Source: JAFAGX01 sp963759875
GTDB lineage: Bacteria > Acidobacteriota > Terriglobia > Terriglobales > Acidobacteriaceae
Assembly: GCA_963759875.1 (NCBI GenBank)
Contig: CAVXBB010000015.1
Location: 124,001 to 188,000, forward strand
Direction: 5' to 3'
Length of the DNA stretch: 64,000 bases
Both the position numbers and the translations under genes were made by a program. Positions 7,032 through 15,649 of this stretch are shown here, one piece after another. Numbering within the stretch: position 1 is the stretch's first letter; each line of letters begins with the position of its first letter. Under the pieces are notes generated by a model. That model worked only from the letters and a program-made list of their open reading frames with translations. It ran no database searches and was not told where the DNA came from.

Positions 7032-9101
7032 ATGGCAGCAAAGAACGGCGTGGTTCCGCTGCGGACTGGTCCATGGATTCGCTTCGCCGCGCTCGCAACT
7101 TTGCTTTTCTTCAACATCGCAGCCGCACCCGCAACCCAGCCCAAATCTGCTCCTAAACCTGCCAACGACGACTGCTTGGCTTGCCATGGCGATTCCAGTC
7201 TCACTCACGACGTTAACGGCAAACCCGTCAGCCTGTTCGTAAATCCGGACAAGTTCAAGGATTCGATTCACGGCAGCATGTTCCAATGCGTCGACTGCCA
7301 CACGGATCTCAAGACGTCACCGCACGAGAATCCGCCCGCCAAGGTTTCCTGTGCCACATGCCATGCCGACGAGCAAGCTGCGTACGACCGCAGTTTCCAT
7401 GCGAAAGCGATAAAGGCCGGCGATGGCCACGCCGCAACCTGCGTGGATTGCCATGGAAGCCCGCACGAGTTGCTCGCAGCCAGCGATCCCAAGTCCAAAG
7501 TCAGCCACGTTAACATTCCTGCGACCTGCGGTTCCTGTCATGGCCAAAAATTTGTGATGGCCGCCAGTGGTCATAGCTCTCAGCTATTTATTTCCTATCA
7601 GGAAAGCGTCCACGGACGCGCGGTTGCCGCCGGTTCAGAGAAAGCGGCCGTTTGCACCGACTGCCATGGCACACACGAGATTCTCGCAGCCAGCGATCCT
7701 AAATCGTCCATTTTCAAGTTCAACGTGCCCGCCACTTGCGCTAAGTGTCACGGGCCCGTCGAGCAGCAGTACGCCGCCAGTATTCACGGCCAGGCCATTT
7801 CCCGTGGCGACTGGCAAGCTCCCGTCTGCACTGATTGCCACGGCATTCACTCCATCAAGTCTCACATTGATCCCACTTCGCCGGTGAACGCGACCAATGT
7901 GGCGCTCGTAACTTGCGCGCGATGCCACGAGGGAGTGCGCCTGTCTCAGGAATTCGGCTTTGAAGGACGCCGGGCAACTACGTATCTAGCCAGTTATCAC
8001 GGACTCGCGTCCAAGCTGGGCTCCCAAGTCGTTGCCAATTGCGCCAGTTGCCATGGTATTCACAACATCCTGCCGTCCAGTGATCCGCGTTCCACCATCA
8101 ACCCGCAGAACCTCGTTAAGACGTGCGGGCAATGTCATCCCGGCGTCACTGAGAAATTCATCACTGCCAAAGTCCACGTGGATGCGCCCCTGTCTGCGGA
8201 TACCGGCAGCGTTGCTGTTCGTTGGATCCGCAAGTTTTACATCAGCATGATTGTCGTCGTGATCGGCGGCATGTTGCTGCACAATCTCATCATCTGGCGC
8301 CGCAAAGCCATCCTTCGCAGGAATTTCGAGCACCGCATCATCACCCGCATGAGCCGCAGCCAGCGACTGCAGCACGTCATTCTGTTCACCAGTTTCATAG
8401 TTCTGGTAATCACCGGCTTCGCGCTCAAGTTTCCAGATTCCTGGTTTGCCGCGCTCTTGGGAATGAGCGAGAAGGTGCGCGGCATCACCCATCGCGTCGC
8501 CGCCGTCGTTCTGATCGCCTCTGGCGTTTCCCACCTGTTTTACGTCGCATTCAGCCGCGAAGGCCGCCGGCTCATCAAAGACTTTCTCCCTGTTCCCAAC
8601 GATGCCTCCGATGTGTGGCACACGATCACTTATTACCTCGGCTTCAGTAAAGAAAAGCCTGAATTTCCACGCTTCAACTACGCGGAGAAGGCAGAATATT
8701 GGGCGCTCGTTTGGGGCCTCATCGTCATGGCCAGCACTGGAATCATGCTCTGGGACAAGGTTTTCTTCGGCAACCATGTGCCGCGCTGGTGGCTGGATAT
8801 CGCGACCGCTGTGCATCTTTATGAGGCTGTCTTGGCAACTCTTGCCATCATCGTCTGGCACTTCTACCAGGTGTTTTTCGATCCTGATGTCTACCCCATG
8901 AACTGGGCCTGGTGGGATGGAAAGATGTCAGTCGAGCATTATCGCGAGGAGCACGGCCTGGATTCGCCAACTTTGCTGGAAGCAGTCCGCCAGGATCAGC
9001 GTGATTCGCAGATCGAACCAGCAACTGTGCCCGCTGTATCAGGCAACGGACACGAGCCCAAAGTTGAAACCGATCATGCTGAAGCTCACAAACAAACCTG
9101 A
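7032..9101 (+). CDS. Multihaem cytochrome c (11 CxxCH) fused to membrane cytochrome b-like domain
   Basis: 689 aa. The N-terminus has a signal/anchor segment (IRFAALATLLFFNIAAAPA). Eleven CxxCH haem c sites follow over about residues 50-380, in repeats such as DCLACHGD, QCVDCHTD, VCTDCHGT, TCARCHEG and TCGQCHPG. The C-terminal third (about 390-640) has several membrane helices with paired His (HRVAAVVLIASGVSHLFYV, AVHLYEAVLATLAIIVWHFY), like cytochrome b561/formate dehydrogenase gamma proteins. It probably passes electrons between quinones and periplasmic partners. I chose the ATG at 7032 because GAGGTGAGGGG precedes it; an upstream TTG is possible. The enzyme substrate cannot be told from sequence. 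Confidence 0.85.
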   Translation: MAAKNGVVPLRTGPWIRFAALATLLFFNIAAAPATQPKSAPKPANDDCLACHGDSSLTHDVNGKPVSLFVNPDKFKDSIHGSMFQCVDCHTDLKTSPHENPPAKVSCATCHADEQAAYDRSFHAKAIKAGDGHAATCVDCHGSPHELLAASDPKSKVSHVNIPATCGSCHGQKFVMAASGHSSQLFISYQESVHGRAVAAGSEKAAVCTDCHGTHEILAASDPKSSIFKFNVPATCAKCHGPVEQQYAASIHGQAISRGDWQAPVCTDCHGIHSIKSHIDPTSPVNATNVALVTCARCHEGVRLSQEFGFEGRRATTYLASYHGLASKLGSQVVANCASCHGIHNILPSSDPRSTINPQNLVKTCGQCHPGVTEKFITAKVHVDAPLSADTGSVAVRWIRKFYISMIVVVIGGMLLHNLIIWRRKAILRRNFEHRIITRMSRSQRLQHVILFTSFIVLVITGFALKFPDSWFAALLGMSEKVRGITHRVAAVVLIASGVSHLFYVAFSREGRRLIKDFLPVPNDASDVWHTITYYLGFSKEKPEFPRFNYAEKAEYWALVWGLIVMASTGIMLWDKVFFGNHVPRWWLDIATAVHLYEAVLATLAIIVWHFYQVFFDPDVYPMNWAWWDGKMSVEHYREEHGLDSPTLLEAVRQDQRDSQIEPATVPAVSGNGHEPKVETDHAEAHKQT

Positions 9102-9216
9102 CAAATTTGGAGTTTTGGTCTCAATGGAGGACAATCGTCCTTCGCCAGTCAACGTTAATGACACCGCCGTCTGAACTGCTGTCACTGCACGCACGCTTGC
9201 GATTGGAGAACACTGA

Positions 9217-10755
9217 ATGAGTGACGAGCCGAAATCGCCACCTGAGCCGACGAAGCGGCTATCTGGAGTCTGGCGCGCCCTCGGAAATCCCATCAGCCTG
9301 ACCGGCGCCGCCTTAGCGCTGGTAAGTTTGGCCAACATAATTTTCTTGTTCCTCATCGATCTCCTCTCGACCACACCAAGTCCTTACGTCGGCATTCTCG
9401 CCTACATGGTGGCGCCCGCGTTCTTGGTCCTGGGATTGTTCCTGATTCTGGCGGGCGGCTGGTGGGATCGGCGAAAGCGAAGGGCGCAAATCCCCGGCCA
9501 GACCCTGCGCTATCTGCGCATCGATTTCAATGATCCCACGCAGCGCGGCGCTGTCGCCTTTTTTTTCAGCTTTACCGTGGTTTTCATCTTGATGAGTGTC
9601 GTCGGCAGTTACAAGGCTTATGAATTTACCGATTCCGTGCAGTTTTGCGGGCAGCTGTGTCACTCAGTCATGAAGCCGGAGTTCACGGCATATCAGCTCT
9701 CGCCCCACGCTCGCGTCGCCTGTGTCGAATGCCACGTGGGTGCCGGCGCATCCTGGTACGTTCGATCCAAGCTCTCCGGTGCCCGGCAGGTTTTTGCCAC
9801 CGTGTTCAATACCTTCCCCCGCCCCATTCCTACGCCCGTGCATAATCTTCGTCCTGCCCAGGAAACCTGCGAAGAGTGTCATTGGCCGCGCAGGTTCTAC
9901 GGCGCGCAACTGAAAGTATTCACCCATTATGCGGACGACGAGAAAAACACTCCCCGGCAGATTCGCATGCTCCTGAAAACCGGCGGAGGCGATCCCATGA
10001 CCGGTGCGCCTGCCGGAATCCATTGGCACATGAACATCGCCAACGAGATCACCTACATCTCCACCGACGAGCAACGGCAGGTTATTCCCTACGTTCATGT
10101 AAAAGATCCACAGGGCAGGATCACCGACTACACCGCGAAAGATTCTCCTCTGACTAAAGCCGAAATCGCCACCAGGCCCAAACGCCGCATGGATTGCGTC
10201 GATTGCCACAACCGTCCCACCCACATCTATGTTCCCCCAGACCGTGCAGTAGATGAGTCCTTATTCGCGGGCCGCCTGGACGCGAATCTTCCGTTCATCA
10301 AGCAGCAGGCGGTTACGGTCTTGACCAACACCTATCCGACAACGGAAGTGGCGATGCAAGGCATCGCGACTGGCTTGCAGACGTTTTATCAGCAGAAATA
10401 TCCCGACCTGGAGAAGAACCAAGAACGTGAAATTCGCAGCGCAGTTGCAGAAGTCCAGCGCATCTATCGCAGCACCACGTTCCCGGAAATGAACCTGAAT
10501 TGGAAAACCCATCCCAATAACGTCGGCCATTATTACTTCCCGGGCTGTTTCCGATGCCATGACGGCCAGCACGTCAGCGCCGAGGGCCGGGTAATTTCCA
10601 AAGATTGCGACACTTGCCACAGCATGTTGGAAGAGCAGGATTCGGCAACCAGACTGATTTCGTCTCAGGGCATTCCCTTCAAGCACCCGGTGGATATCGG
10701 CGACCTCACCCAGGTCACCTGCAGCGACTGCCACAACGGAGGAGTCGGGCCGTAA
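9217..10755 (+). CDS. NapC/NrfH-like multihaem membrane cytochrome c
   Basis: 512 aa. Three hydrophobic segments (about residues 25-50, 55-80, 110-135) are followed by periplasmic haem sites CVECH, CEECH, CVDCH, CFRCH, CDTCH and CSDCH. The first site, FCGQLCHSVMKPE, has three residues between the cysteines (CxxxCH), so its haem attachment is non-standard. The downstream phrase about SPHARVACVECHVGAGASW is typical of NapC/NirT/NrfH quinol-oxidising cytochromes. GGAG lies eight bases before the ATG. It follows the 11-haem gene by 115 bases on the same strand and probably forms one electron-transfer chain with it. Confidence 0.85.
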   Translation: MSDEPKSPPEPTKRLSGVWRALGNPISLTGAALALVSLANIIFLFLIDLLSTTPSPYVGILAYMVAPAFLVLGLFLILAGGWWDRRKRRAQIPGQTLRYLRIDFNDPTQRGAVAFFFSFTVVFILMSVVGSYKAYEFTDSVQFCGQLCHSVMKPEFTAYQLSPHARVACVECHVGAGASWYVRSKLSGARQVFATVFNTFPRPIPTPVHNLRPAQETCEECHWPRRFYGAQLKVFTHYADDEKNTPRQIRMLLKTGGGDPMTGAPAGIHWHMNIANEITYISTDEQRQVIPYVHVKDPQGRITDYTAKDSPLTKAEIATRPKRRMDCVDCHNRPTHIYVPPDRAVDESLFAGRLDANLPFIKQQAVTVLTNTYPTTEVAMQGIATGLQTFYQQKYPDLEKNQEREIRSAVAEVQRIYRSTTFPEMNLNWKTHPNNVGHYYFPGCFRCHDGQHVSAEGRVISKDCDTCHSMLEEQDSATRLISSQGIPFKHPVDIGDLTQVTCSDCHNGGVGP

Positions 10756-10818
10756 TGTAGATTCGAGCGGCCACGCTCGTGCGGGAGGGTCGGTCATCAC
10801 CGACATGGGTAAGGCCCA

Positions 10819-10956
10819 CTAGCTGAATAATTCTTCCTCGACGAGCTTCATATTCTTGTTTACGTAGAACATCTGGCTCGTGCTTAGCGGTGCGAACCCT
10901 AATTTGGAAATCAGGTCCCAGTAGTTCCACCCACCTGATGCCCTTAGGTTCCTGGC
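10819..10956 (-). pseudogene. Short coding remnant (C-terminal fragment, family unknown)
   Basis: A 45-codon open stretch bounded upstream by TGA has a protein-like end: GGWNYWDLISKLGFAPLS, then VNKNMKLVEEELFS and TAG. There is no start codon. The adjacent upstream sequence continues in a different frame (EILSQEPKGI), suggesting a frameshifted, decayed gene. I do not recognise the family. Confidence 0.3.
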
Positions 10957-10998
10957 TCAAGATCTCTAGGGCTTACGCCCGAATGGCACCTCTCTTGG

Positions 10999-11277
10999 TT
11001 ATCCCCGCCTCGCTGAGACCGACGTTTTTGGCGCGGGCGCGCCTCGCAGCAATCCTTCCGTGCTCAGATCTTCGTCCAAGTCGGGCCAATGAATCCCGTA
11101 ACCGCCGCCGGCAATTTTCCAGTTCTTGCGCTGCGCAGGTGTGGCGTTGAGCAGGCGGGGGTACCACACCAGGGGCACAGAAATTGCGCGACCGTCACGC
11201 AGAGTAACACTGAGCATGTCGTCGGAGAACTCAACGTCGAGCACTCGTTCGTCAGCCGTTGATGCCGAAAAACTCAT
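10999..11277 (-). CDS. DUF2442 domain protein
   Basis: 92 aa. The fold motif VEFSDDMLSVTLRDGRAISV followed by PLVWYPRLLNATPAQRKNW is typical of DUF2442, a small family often paired with DUF4160. Such pairs are sometimes described as toxin-antitoxin-like, but function is not established. The tail from about residue 65 (IHWPDLDEDLSTEGLLRG) is the usual ending. The start overlaps the end of the upstream DUF4160 gene by 26 bases, implying translational coupling. Confidence 0.8.
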   Translation of the reverse strand: MSFSASTADERVLDVEFSDDMLSVTLRDGRAISVPLVWYPRLLNATPAQRKNWKIAGGGYGIHWPDLDEDLSTEGLLRGAPAPKTSVSARRG

Positions 11278-11494
11278 TCCATGCCTCCAGGAAGTCTTCC
11301 TGGTTTTTTACCACCACTGATTGTATCTCCCGCAGTTCATGGGCGCGAAATCCGAAGTTGCGTGCCAATTGGACTGGATCGAGCCAAAACTTGGTCGAGA
11401 GGTCGTTGCGGTCTACGTGAATATGCGGCGGTTCATTGGGCTCATGACTATAAAAATAGAAGCGATACGGGCCGAACCGGAGAACAGTCGGCAT
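11252..11494 (-). CDS. DUF4160 domain protein
   Basis: 80 aa. The pattern MPTVLRFGPYRFYFYSHEPN, then PPHIHVDR and FGFRAHELREI, is the DUF4160 signature. It is the first gene of a two-gene minus-strand unit with DUF2442. The divergent intergenic space to the radical SAM gene carries CRP/FNR-like palindromes about 50 bases from this start. The role is unknown. Confidence 0.85.
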   Translation of the reverse strand: MPTVLRFGPYRFYFYSHEPNEPPHIHVDRNDLSTKFWLDPVQLARNFGFRAHELREIQSVVVKNQEDFLEAWNEFFGING

Positions 11495-11540
11495 GCCGGG
11501 ATTCTACCAAAGCCGAGACGATATCCCCCAAATTAACCTC

Positions 11541-11579
11541 TTGTGATCACCATCACAACTTCTCGTGACTCTAGTCACG
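11541..11579 (+). promoter_or_regulatory. Tandem CRP/FNR-type operator upstream of the radical SAM haem gene
   Basis: TTGTGATCACCATCACAA (11541-11558) is a perfect CRP/FNR-family palindrome. A second palindrome CGTGACTCTAGTCACG lies at 11564-11579. The two half-site starts are 24 bases apart, matching the operator at 6928. The chosen start of the downstream gene is about 97 bases away. The site is also upstream of the divergent DUF4160 gene. Confidence 0.7.
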
Positions 11580-11654
11580 GCTCTCTGTTCGTCATCCCTC
11601 TATCGTTACTGCCAGGGGTGAACCCCCGGCGTTTGCAAGTAAAGGAGATCGCAG

Positions 11655-12911
11655 ATGGCTTCCGGGAATGGCAACGGACATCATCTTTCCACTCAATACA
11701 AACCGCGCCTTGTTTTTTGGGAAGTCACCAAAGGTTGCAATCTGCGCTGCATTCACTGCCGGGCCAGCGCTACAGAGCTGAGTTCACCCCGCGATCTTTC
11801 CACCCATACCGCTTTGGGCATCATCGACCAGATTGCCACCTACGCCCAACCCATTCTCGTGCTCAGCGGTGGCGAGCCGCTTTACCGTTCCGACATTTTT
11901 CAATTAGCAACCTACGCGCGGGATAAAGGCCTGCGCGTCGCCTTAGCAACCAACGGAACCCTGGTCACAAAAGAAATTGCGCGAATGATCGTCGACTCCG
12001 GTGTAAAGCGGGTTTCCATCAGCCTCGACGGCGCCGATGCCCTGACGCATGACAGCTTCCGCAGCATTCCCGGCGCATTCGACGCGGCAGTGCAGGGCCT
12101 GCGCAATTTGAAGACGCTGGGCATGTCCGTACAGATCAACATGACCATTGCTCGCCACAATGCAAAGCAACTGCCGCAGGTTTTAGAGCTGGCCAAGTCT
12201 CTCGGGGCCGATGCGCTGCACACTTTCCTGCTGGTTCCCGTCGGCTGCGGCGTGGACATCGCCGCTGATCAAATGGTTCCTCCCGACGAATATGAAAAGA
12301 TGCTGAACTGGTTCTACGATCGCTCGCTCGAGGGTGGCATCGAGTTGAAAGCAACCTGCGCCCCGCACTATTTCCGCGTCGTGCGGCAGCGTCGTGTCGC
12401 CGAGCACCGGTCCGCTGAAGCAGCCAGAGCCGCTGCCGAGAGCCCAAAGATCGCTCCCGATCCACCAGCCATCGGTCCGACGGAAATAATCATGCCAGGT
12501 GGCACCGGCATCTCCCTGAAGCCGGAGGGGCATGGTGCAGGCCATCCCGGCGGTCATCCCTCCGATATGAACGCGATGACCAAAGGCTGCCTCGCCGGAA
12601 CCGGCGTCTGCTTCATCTCGCACGAAGGCGAAGTCTTCCCCTGCGGCTACTTACCGGTGATTGCCGGCGATCTACGCAAACAGAGCTTCGCCGAAATTTG
12701 GGACCACGCCGAGGTCTTCACCGCTCTGCGCGACACGAACAACTTGAAAGGGAAGTGTGGGTGCTGCGAGTTTCGCAATCTCTGCATGGGCTGCCGCGCG
12801 CGCGCCTTCGCCGCAACCGGCGACTACCTGGACGAGGAACCATTCTGCGTTTACCAGCCGCGCATGACCAACCTCAAAGCAGAGCCGAAGCAGCCCGTTA
12901 CTGCTCGATAG
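11655..12911 (+). CDS. Radical SAM/SPASM haem biosynthesis protein (AhbD/NirJ type)
   Basis: 418 aa. The radical SAM cluster motif is in KGCNLRCIHCRA (CxxxCxxC, about residues 30-40), with SAM motif LSGGEPL. The C-terminal auxiliary-cluster region has GCLAGTGVCFISHEGEVFPCGY, then KGKCGCCEFRNLCMGCRARA and TGDYLDEEPFC. That ending is characteristic of AhbC/AhbD/NirJ proteins; AhbD converts Fe-coproporphyrin III to haem b. An extra segment of about 65 residues lies between CAPHYFRV and KGCLAG and is His/Gly-rich. GGAGATCGCAG precedes the ATG. Context (two multihaem cytochromes, same type of operator) supports haem supply. AhbD versus NirJ or another subfamily is not settled. Confidence 0.8.
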   Translation: MASGNGNGHHLSTQYKPRLVFWEVTKGCNLRCIHCRASATELSSPRDLSTHTALGIIDQIATYAQPILVLSGGEPLYRSDIFQLATYARDKGLRVALATNGTLVTKEIARMIVDSGVKRVSISLDGADALTHDSFRSIPGAFDAAVQGLRNLKTLGMSVQINMTIARHNAKQLPQVLELAKSLGADALHTFLLVPVGCGVDIAADQMVPPDEYEKMLNWFYDRSLEGGIELKATCAPHYFRVVRQRRVAEHRSAEAARAAAESPKIAPDPPAIGPTEIIMPGGTGISLKPEGHGAGHPGGHPSDMNAMTKGCLAGTGVCFISHEGEVFPCGYLPVIAGDLRKQSFAEIWDHAEVFTALRDTNNLKGKCGCCEFRNLCMGCRARAFAATGDYLDEEPFCVYQPRMTNLKAEPKQPVTAR

Positions 12912-12937
12912 CTTTCGGCACAACAGAATTTTGATTC

Positions 12938-13882
12938 ATGGCACAACATGTAACTGAATTGCCGTCGCTCGCGAGTCACGGGGTCCCGAAAGCCCGCTTG
13001 CGCGCTCTCATCATTCCGCGCGAACACGGGGCTTGGGGAATGTTGCTGGTTCCGCTGGCCACAGGTGCTGCCGTTGCATTTCTCAATGGTGGGCGCATTT
13101 CATTCCTGCCGCTATTGCTTGTCGCCACCATTGTGATTTTCTGGTTGCGAACTCCTGTCGAAAGTTGGATGGGAACCACCCCGATCCGCGCTCAGTCCCC
13201 GGACGAACGGGACGCGGTCGGGCACGTAATTATCGCCTTGGCAGGCATGGTCGGCGCAGTTCTCGCCGCTCTGTTTTGGAACGGCCAGAATCAACAGTTG
13301 CTGTTCTTAGGACTGATCGCGGCGGTCGCATTTTCCGCACAGGCTGTTCTGAAAAAAATAAGCCGCAAAACTCGCATTGCGGCTCAGATCGTTGGGGCTA
13401 TTGGGCTGACTTCAACCGCGCCGGCAGCCTACTGCGTGGCAATTGGACGCCTTCACACAACCGCATTGCTGCTCTGGCTGGCGAACTGGCTGTTCGCAGT
13501 CAACCAGATTCAGTTTGTGCAGCTGCGTATCCATTCCAGTCGGGTGCAGGGGTCCGTAGCGAAATTAAGTTGCAGCAAGCACTTTCTCGTAACCCAATCC
13601 CTCGTTTATGCGATGCTCCTCTACGCCTGGGGAGTGCACATGCTACCCGGCTTGGTGCTTCTGGCCTTCGCTCCCGCGCTGGCGCGCAGTATAGCTTGGT
13701 TCTTTAGTCGGCCTCGGCCGCTTGTTGTACGTCGCCTCGGCTGGACCGAGCTTGCTCACGCCATAGCTTTCGGAACTATCCTGGTTGCCGGTTTTTCTCT
13801 ACGCCTCTGCCGTTTTTCTACTAATACGCCCACCAAGGTGTCGCCGGGAGCCCCGAAGGCACAGCTGTTCCGTCAATCGTAG
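12938..13882 (+). CDS. YwiC-like membrane protein
   Basis: 314 aa with about eight hydrophobic segments. The N-terminal phrase IPREHGAWGMLLVPLATG is the YwiC-family signature. The Bacillus subtilis namesake lies beside nitrate-respiration genes, which fits this respiratory block. It starts 26 bases after the radical SAM gene on the same strand, so co-transcription is likely. Its 3' end overlaps the convergent DUF3443 gene by 62 bases. Molecular function is unknown. Confidence 0.8.
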   Translation: MAQHVTELPSLASHGVPKARLRALIIPREHGAWGMLLVPLATGAAVAFLNGGRISFLPLLLVATIVIFWLRTPVESWMGTTPIRAQSPDERDAVGHVIIALAGMVGAVLAALFWNGQNQQLLFLGLIAAVAFSAQAVLKKISRKTRIAAQIVGAIGLTSTAPAAYCVAIGRLHTTALLLWLANWLFAVNQIQFVQLRIHSSRVQGSVAKLSCSKHFLVTQSLVYAMLLYAWGVHMLPGLVLLAFAPALARSIAWFFSRPRPLVVRRLGWTELAHAIAFGTILVAGFSLRLCRFSTNTPTKVSPGAPKAQLFRQS

Positions 13883-15131
13883 AGAACACATGCTTGCCAT
13901 AAAAAAATGGTGCTCCCCAATCAAAACCCGAGCCCGAAGGCACGGGACCACCCAACGTGCTTAACGCCGCGTCTGTACCGGAAAAAAGGTTGTTGGCGTT
14001 ATCCACGCTGAAGCTGACGCTTTGGGTGAAACCTAAAGCTCCTGTTGACGGATCCACTGCCGAGTTGCTGGCGGAGAGGTTTTGCAACGACGTTGGGCAA
14101 TAGAAGTTCGCCGCAGGAGTATTAGAGGCGCAAATCGGAATAGCGTTATTCACGTCCGGGAAGAAGTAGCCGTTCGAACCGCTATCAATGAAACTTCCGG
14201 GACCACTGCAACTGGAGGCGTCAATATCAAACGCCTGGCCATCAAAGGTGGTATCGAAGAAATTGCATGCGGTTGTGTAGACGTTGGCACTGCCCAGTTG
14301 ATTATTGGACTGGGTCCCGACACCGATTATTAGTGACCCACTGACCGTAGCCGCACTCCCGGAGACCGACGGCAACTCGACAATTACCCCATTATTGTCT
14401 ACTGAGAACAGGGCCACGGGATTGGTCACCTGATTGTTCACACTAATGTACTGCGGCGTGCAAGAATTTCCGCTGCACGTGTAGTAAGCGGGTGAAGGAA
14501 TAGGCGTTACACCTGAACTCGGGTCGCACGCACTGCCTCCTTCAAAGAAGCAGTCGGTAGGTTCAAGCCCGACCCCGAGGATCCCGTTTGCTTGCAAAAG
14601 CGCTTGCGTATTCTCGTCCCCGGCGCTGTTTCCACTCGAGCAACTGCTCGGTATGTTTGAAGGCGAACTGCTGATCACCTGAATCGGTATATTGCTTGCG
14701 GTCTCTCCTGCCAATGTCACATTAGCCTTCATCACCGGACCCCACAGAAACGACAGGTCAACAAATGCAACACAATCGTAAGCCGGTTGGCCATTCGAAG
14801 CATTAAGACTTGGCAGCTTCAGGGAGGAAACTTCCGATTCCAGCACGCGCAAACCATACGATCCCGTATCTACCAGCAGATGATCGACAGTCACACAATT
14901 CGAGGTACTCCCAGGCGCACAAATCGTCGCGCTCGCGAATATACCGTTGGCAAAAATCGTTCCACCAGACTGGGTCGCCGTTGGTCCGCCATCGACCGCA
15001 ATCGGCAATACGTTACCAGTTCCATTGCCACCGCCGGGTATGCCTACGGGTGTTGAACTACCGCTGTTGTTGCCGCACCCGATACCAATTCCCACGCTTC
15101 CCAGCACAACCAGCAAAAAGAGCTTGCGCAC
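13821..15131 (-). CDS. DUF3443 secreted protein with aspartic-protease-like motifs
   Basis: 436 aa. The N-terminal export signal (RKLFLLVVLGSVGIGIG, then C) could be a lipoprotein signal, though the lipobox is poor. The body contains LLVDTGSYGLRVLES near residue 85 and FIDSGSNGYFFPD near 330. Two D[TS]GS motifs of this kind are typical of DUF3443 and resemble retropepsin-fold active sites. I chose GTG at 15131 because GGAGGAATCC is then a well-spaced ribosome-binding site; an ATG at 15143 would place that site inside the gene. The DUF2844 gene ends 19 bases upstream. Confidence 0.8.
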   Translation of the reverse strand: MRKLFLLVVLGSVGIGIGCGNNSGSSTPVGIPGGGNGTGNVLPIAVDGGPTATQSGGTIFANGIFASATICAPGSTSNCVTVDHLLVDTGSYGLRVLESEVSSLKLPSLNASNGQPAYDCVAFVDLSFLWGPVMKANVTLAGETASNIPIQVISSSPSNIPSSCSSGNSAGDENTQALLQANGILGVGLEPTDCFFEGGSACDPSSGVTPIPSPAYYTCSGNSCTPQYISVNNQVTNPVALFSVDNNGVIVELPSVSGSAATVSGSLIIGVGTQSNNQLGSANVYTTACNFFDTTFDGQAFDIDASSCSGPGSFIDSGSNGYFFPDVNNAIPICASNTPAANFYCPTSLQNLSASNSAVDPSTGALGFTQSVSFSVDNANNLFSGTDAALSTLGGPVPSGSGFDWGAPFFYGKHVFSTIDGTAVPSGLPATPWWAY

Positions 15132-15150
15132 GGATTCCTCCAATGGCTAC

Positions 15151-15636
15151 TTACTTGATTTCGTCAGCTTTGACGCCCTGTGGCAACATTTCCGGAACGT
15201 ACGCCCGGCCCACATACGCGCGCATGTGTCCGCCAGTTTGCACCACTAATCCAGGTTCCTGGATGTTGAGCGGCGTGTGTCCGTAATGTTTCTTCTGCGC
15301 TTGCAGAGCCGTGGAGAACTGTTGAAAGTATGCGCCCAGAATCTGCTGCATGTCCGGAACGAACTGTCCCTGCCATGTCACTGCGAAGACCCTTCCGGTT
15401 GGCGACGCATATTCTTTTACTACCGTGCCGCTGGCTGTCTTCATTTCGTGCACCTGGTAACCATCCGTTTGCGTTATCTTTGCACTGGCCTTCATGTGGG
15501 CGCCATCAGCCTCGATCGAACTCACGTCACCGCCAAGCGACGCCAAAGCCGGCAAACAGAAAACCAGCACCACGCACGCGGCTAACGCTTTCGACATAGA
15601 ACGTGCCAGACGGTTCGAAAACCCCTTCTTATTCAT
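15151..15636 (-). CDS. DUF2844 secreted protein
   Basis: 161 aa. The signal peptide (MSKALAACVVLVFCLPALA, preceded by a basic N-terminus) is followed by SLGGDVSSIEADGAHMKA, which is typical of DUF2844. Core phrases include HEMKTASGTVVKEYASPTG and VFAVTWQGQFVPDMQQILG. DUF2844 and DUF3443 genes are regular neighbours in Burkholderia and Acidobacteria, so an envelope two-protein function is inferred. Start at 15636 (AGGA seven bases upstream); ATG at 15645 is an alternative. Confidence 0.8.
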   Translation of the reverse strand: MNKKGFSNRLARSMSKALAACVVLVFCLPALASLGGDVSSIEADGAHMKASAKITQTDGYQVHEMKTASGTVVKEYASPTGRVFAVTWQGQFVPDMQQILGAYFQQFSTALQAQKKHYGHTPLNIQEPGLVVQTGGHMRAYVGRAYVPEMLPQGVKADEIK

Positions 15637-15649
15637 TTTGTGCATCCTG

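Noticed and set aside
7986..8861. Long minus-strand ORF (291 codons) inside the multihaem cytochrome gene
   Set aside because: It is antisense to clear CxxCH and membrane segments. High-GC genes often leave a long open antisense frame.
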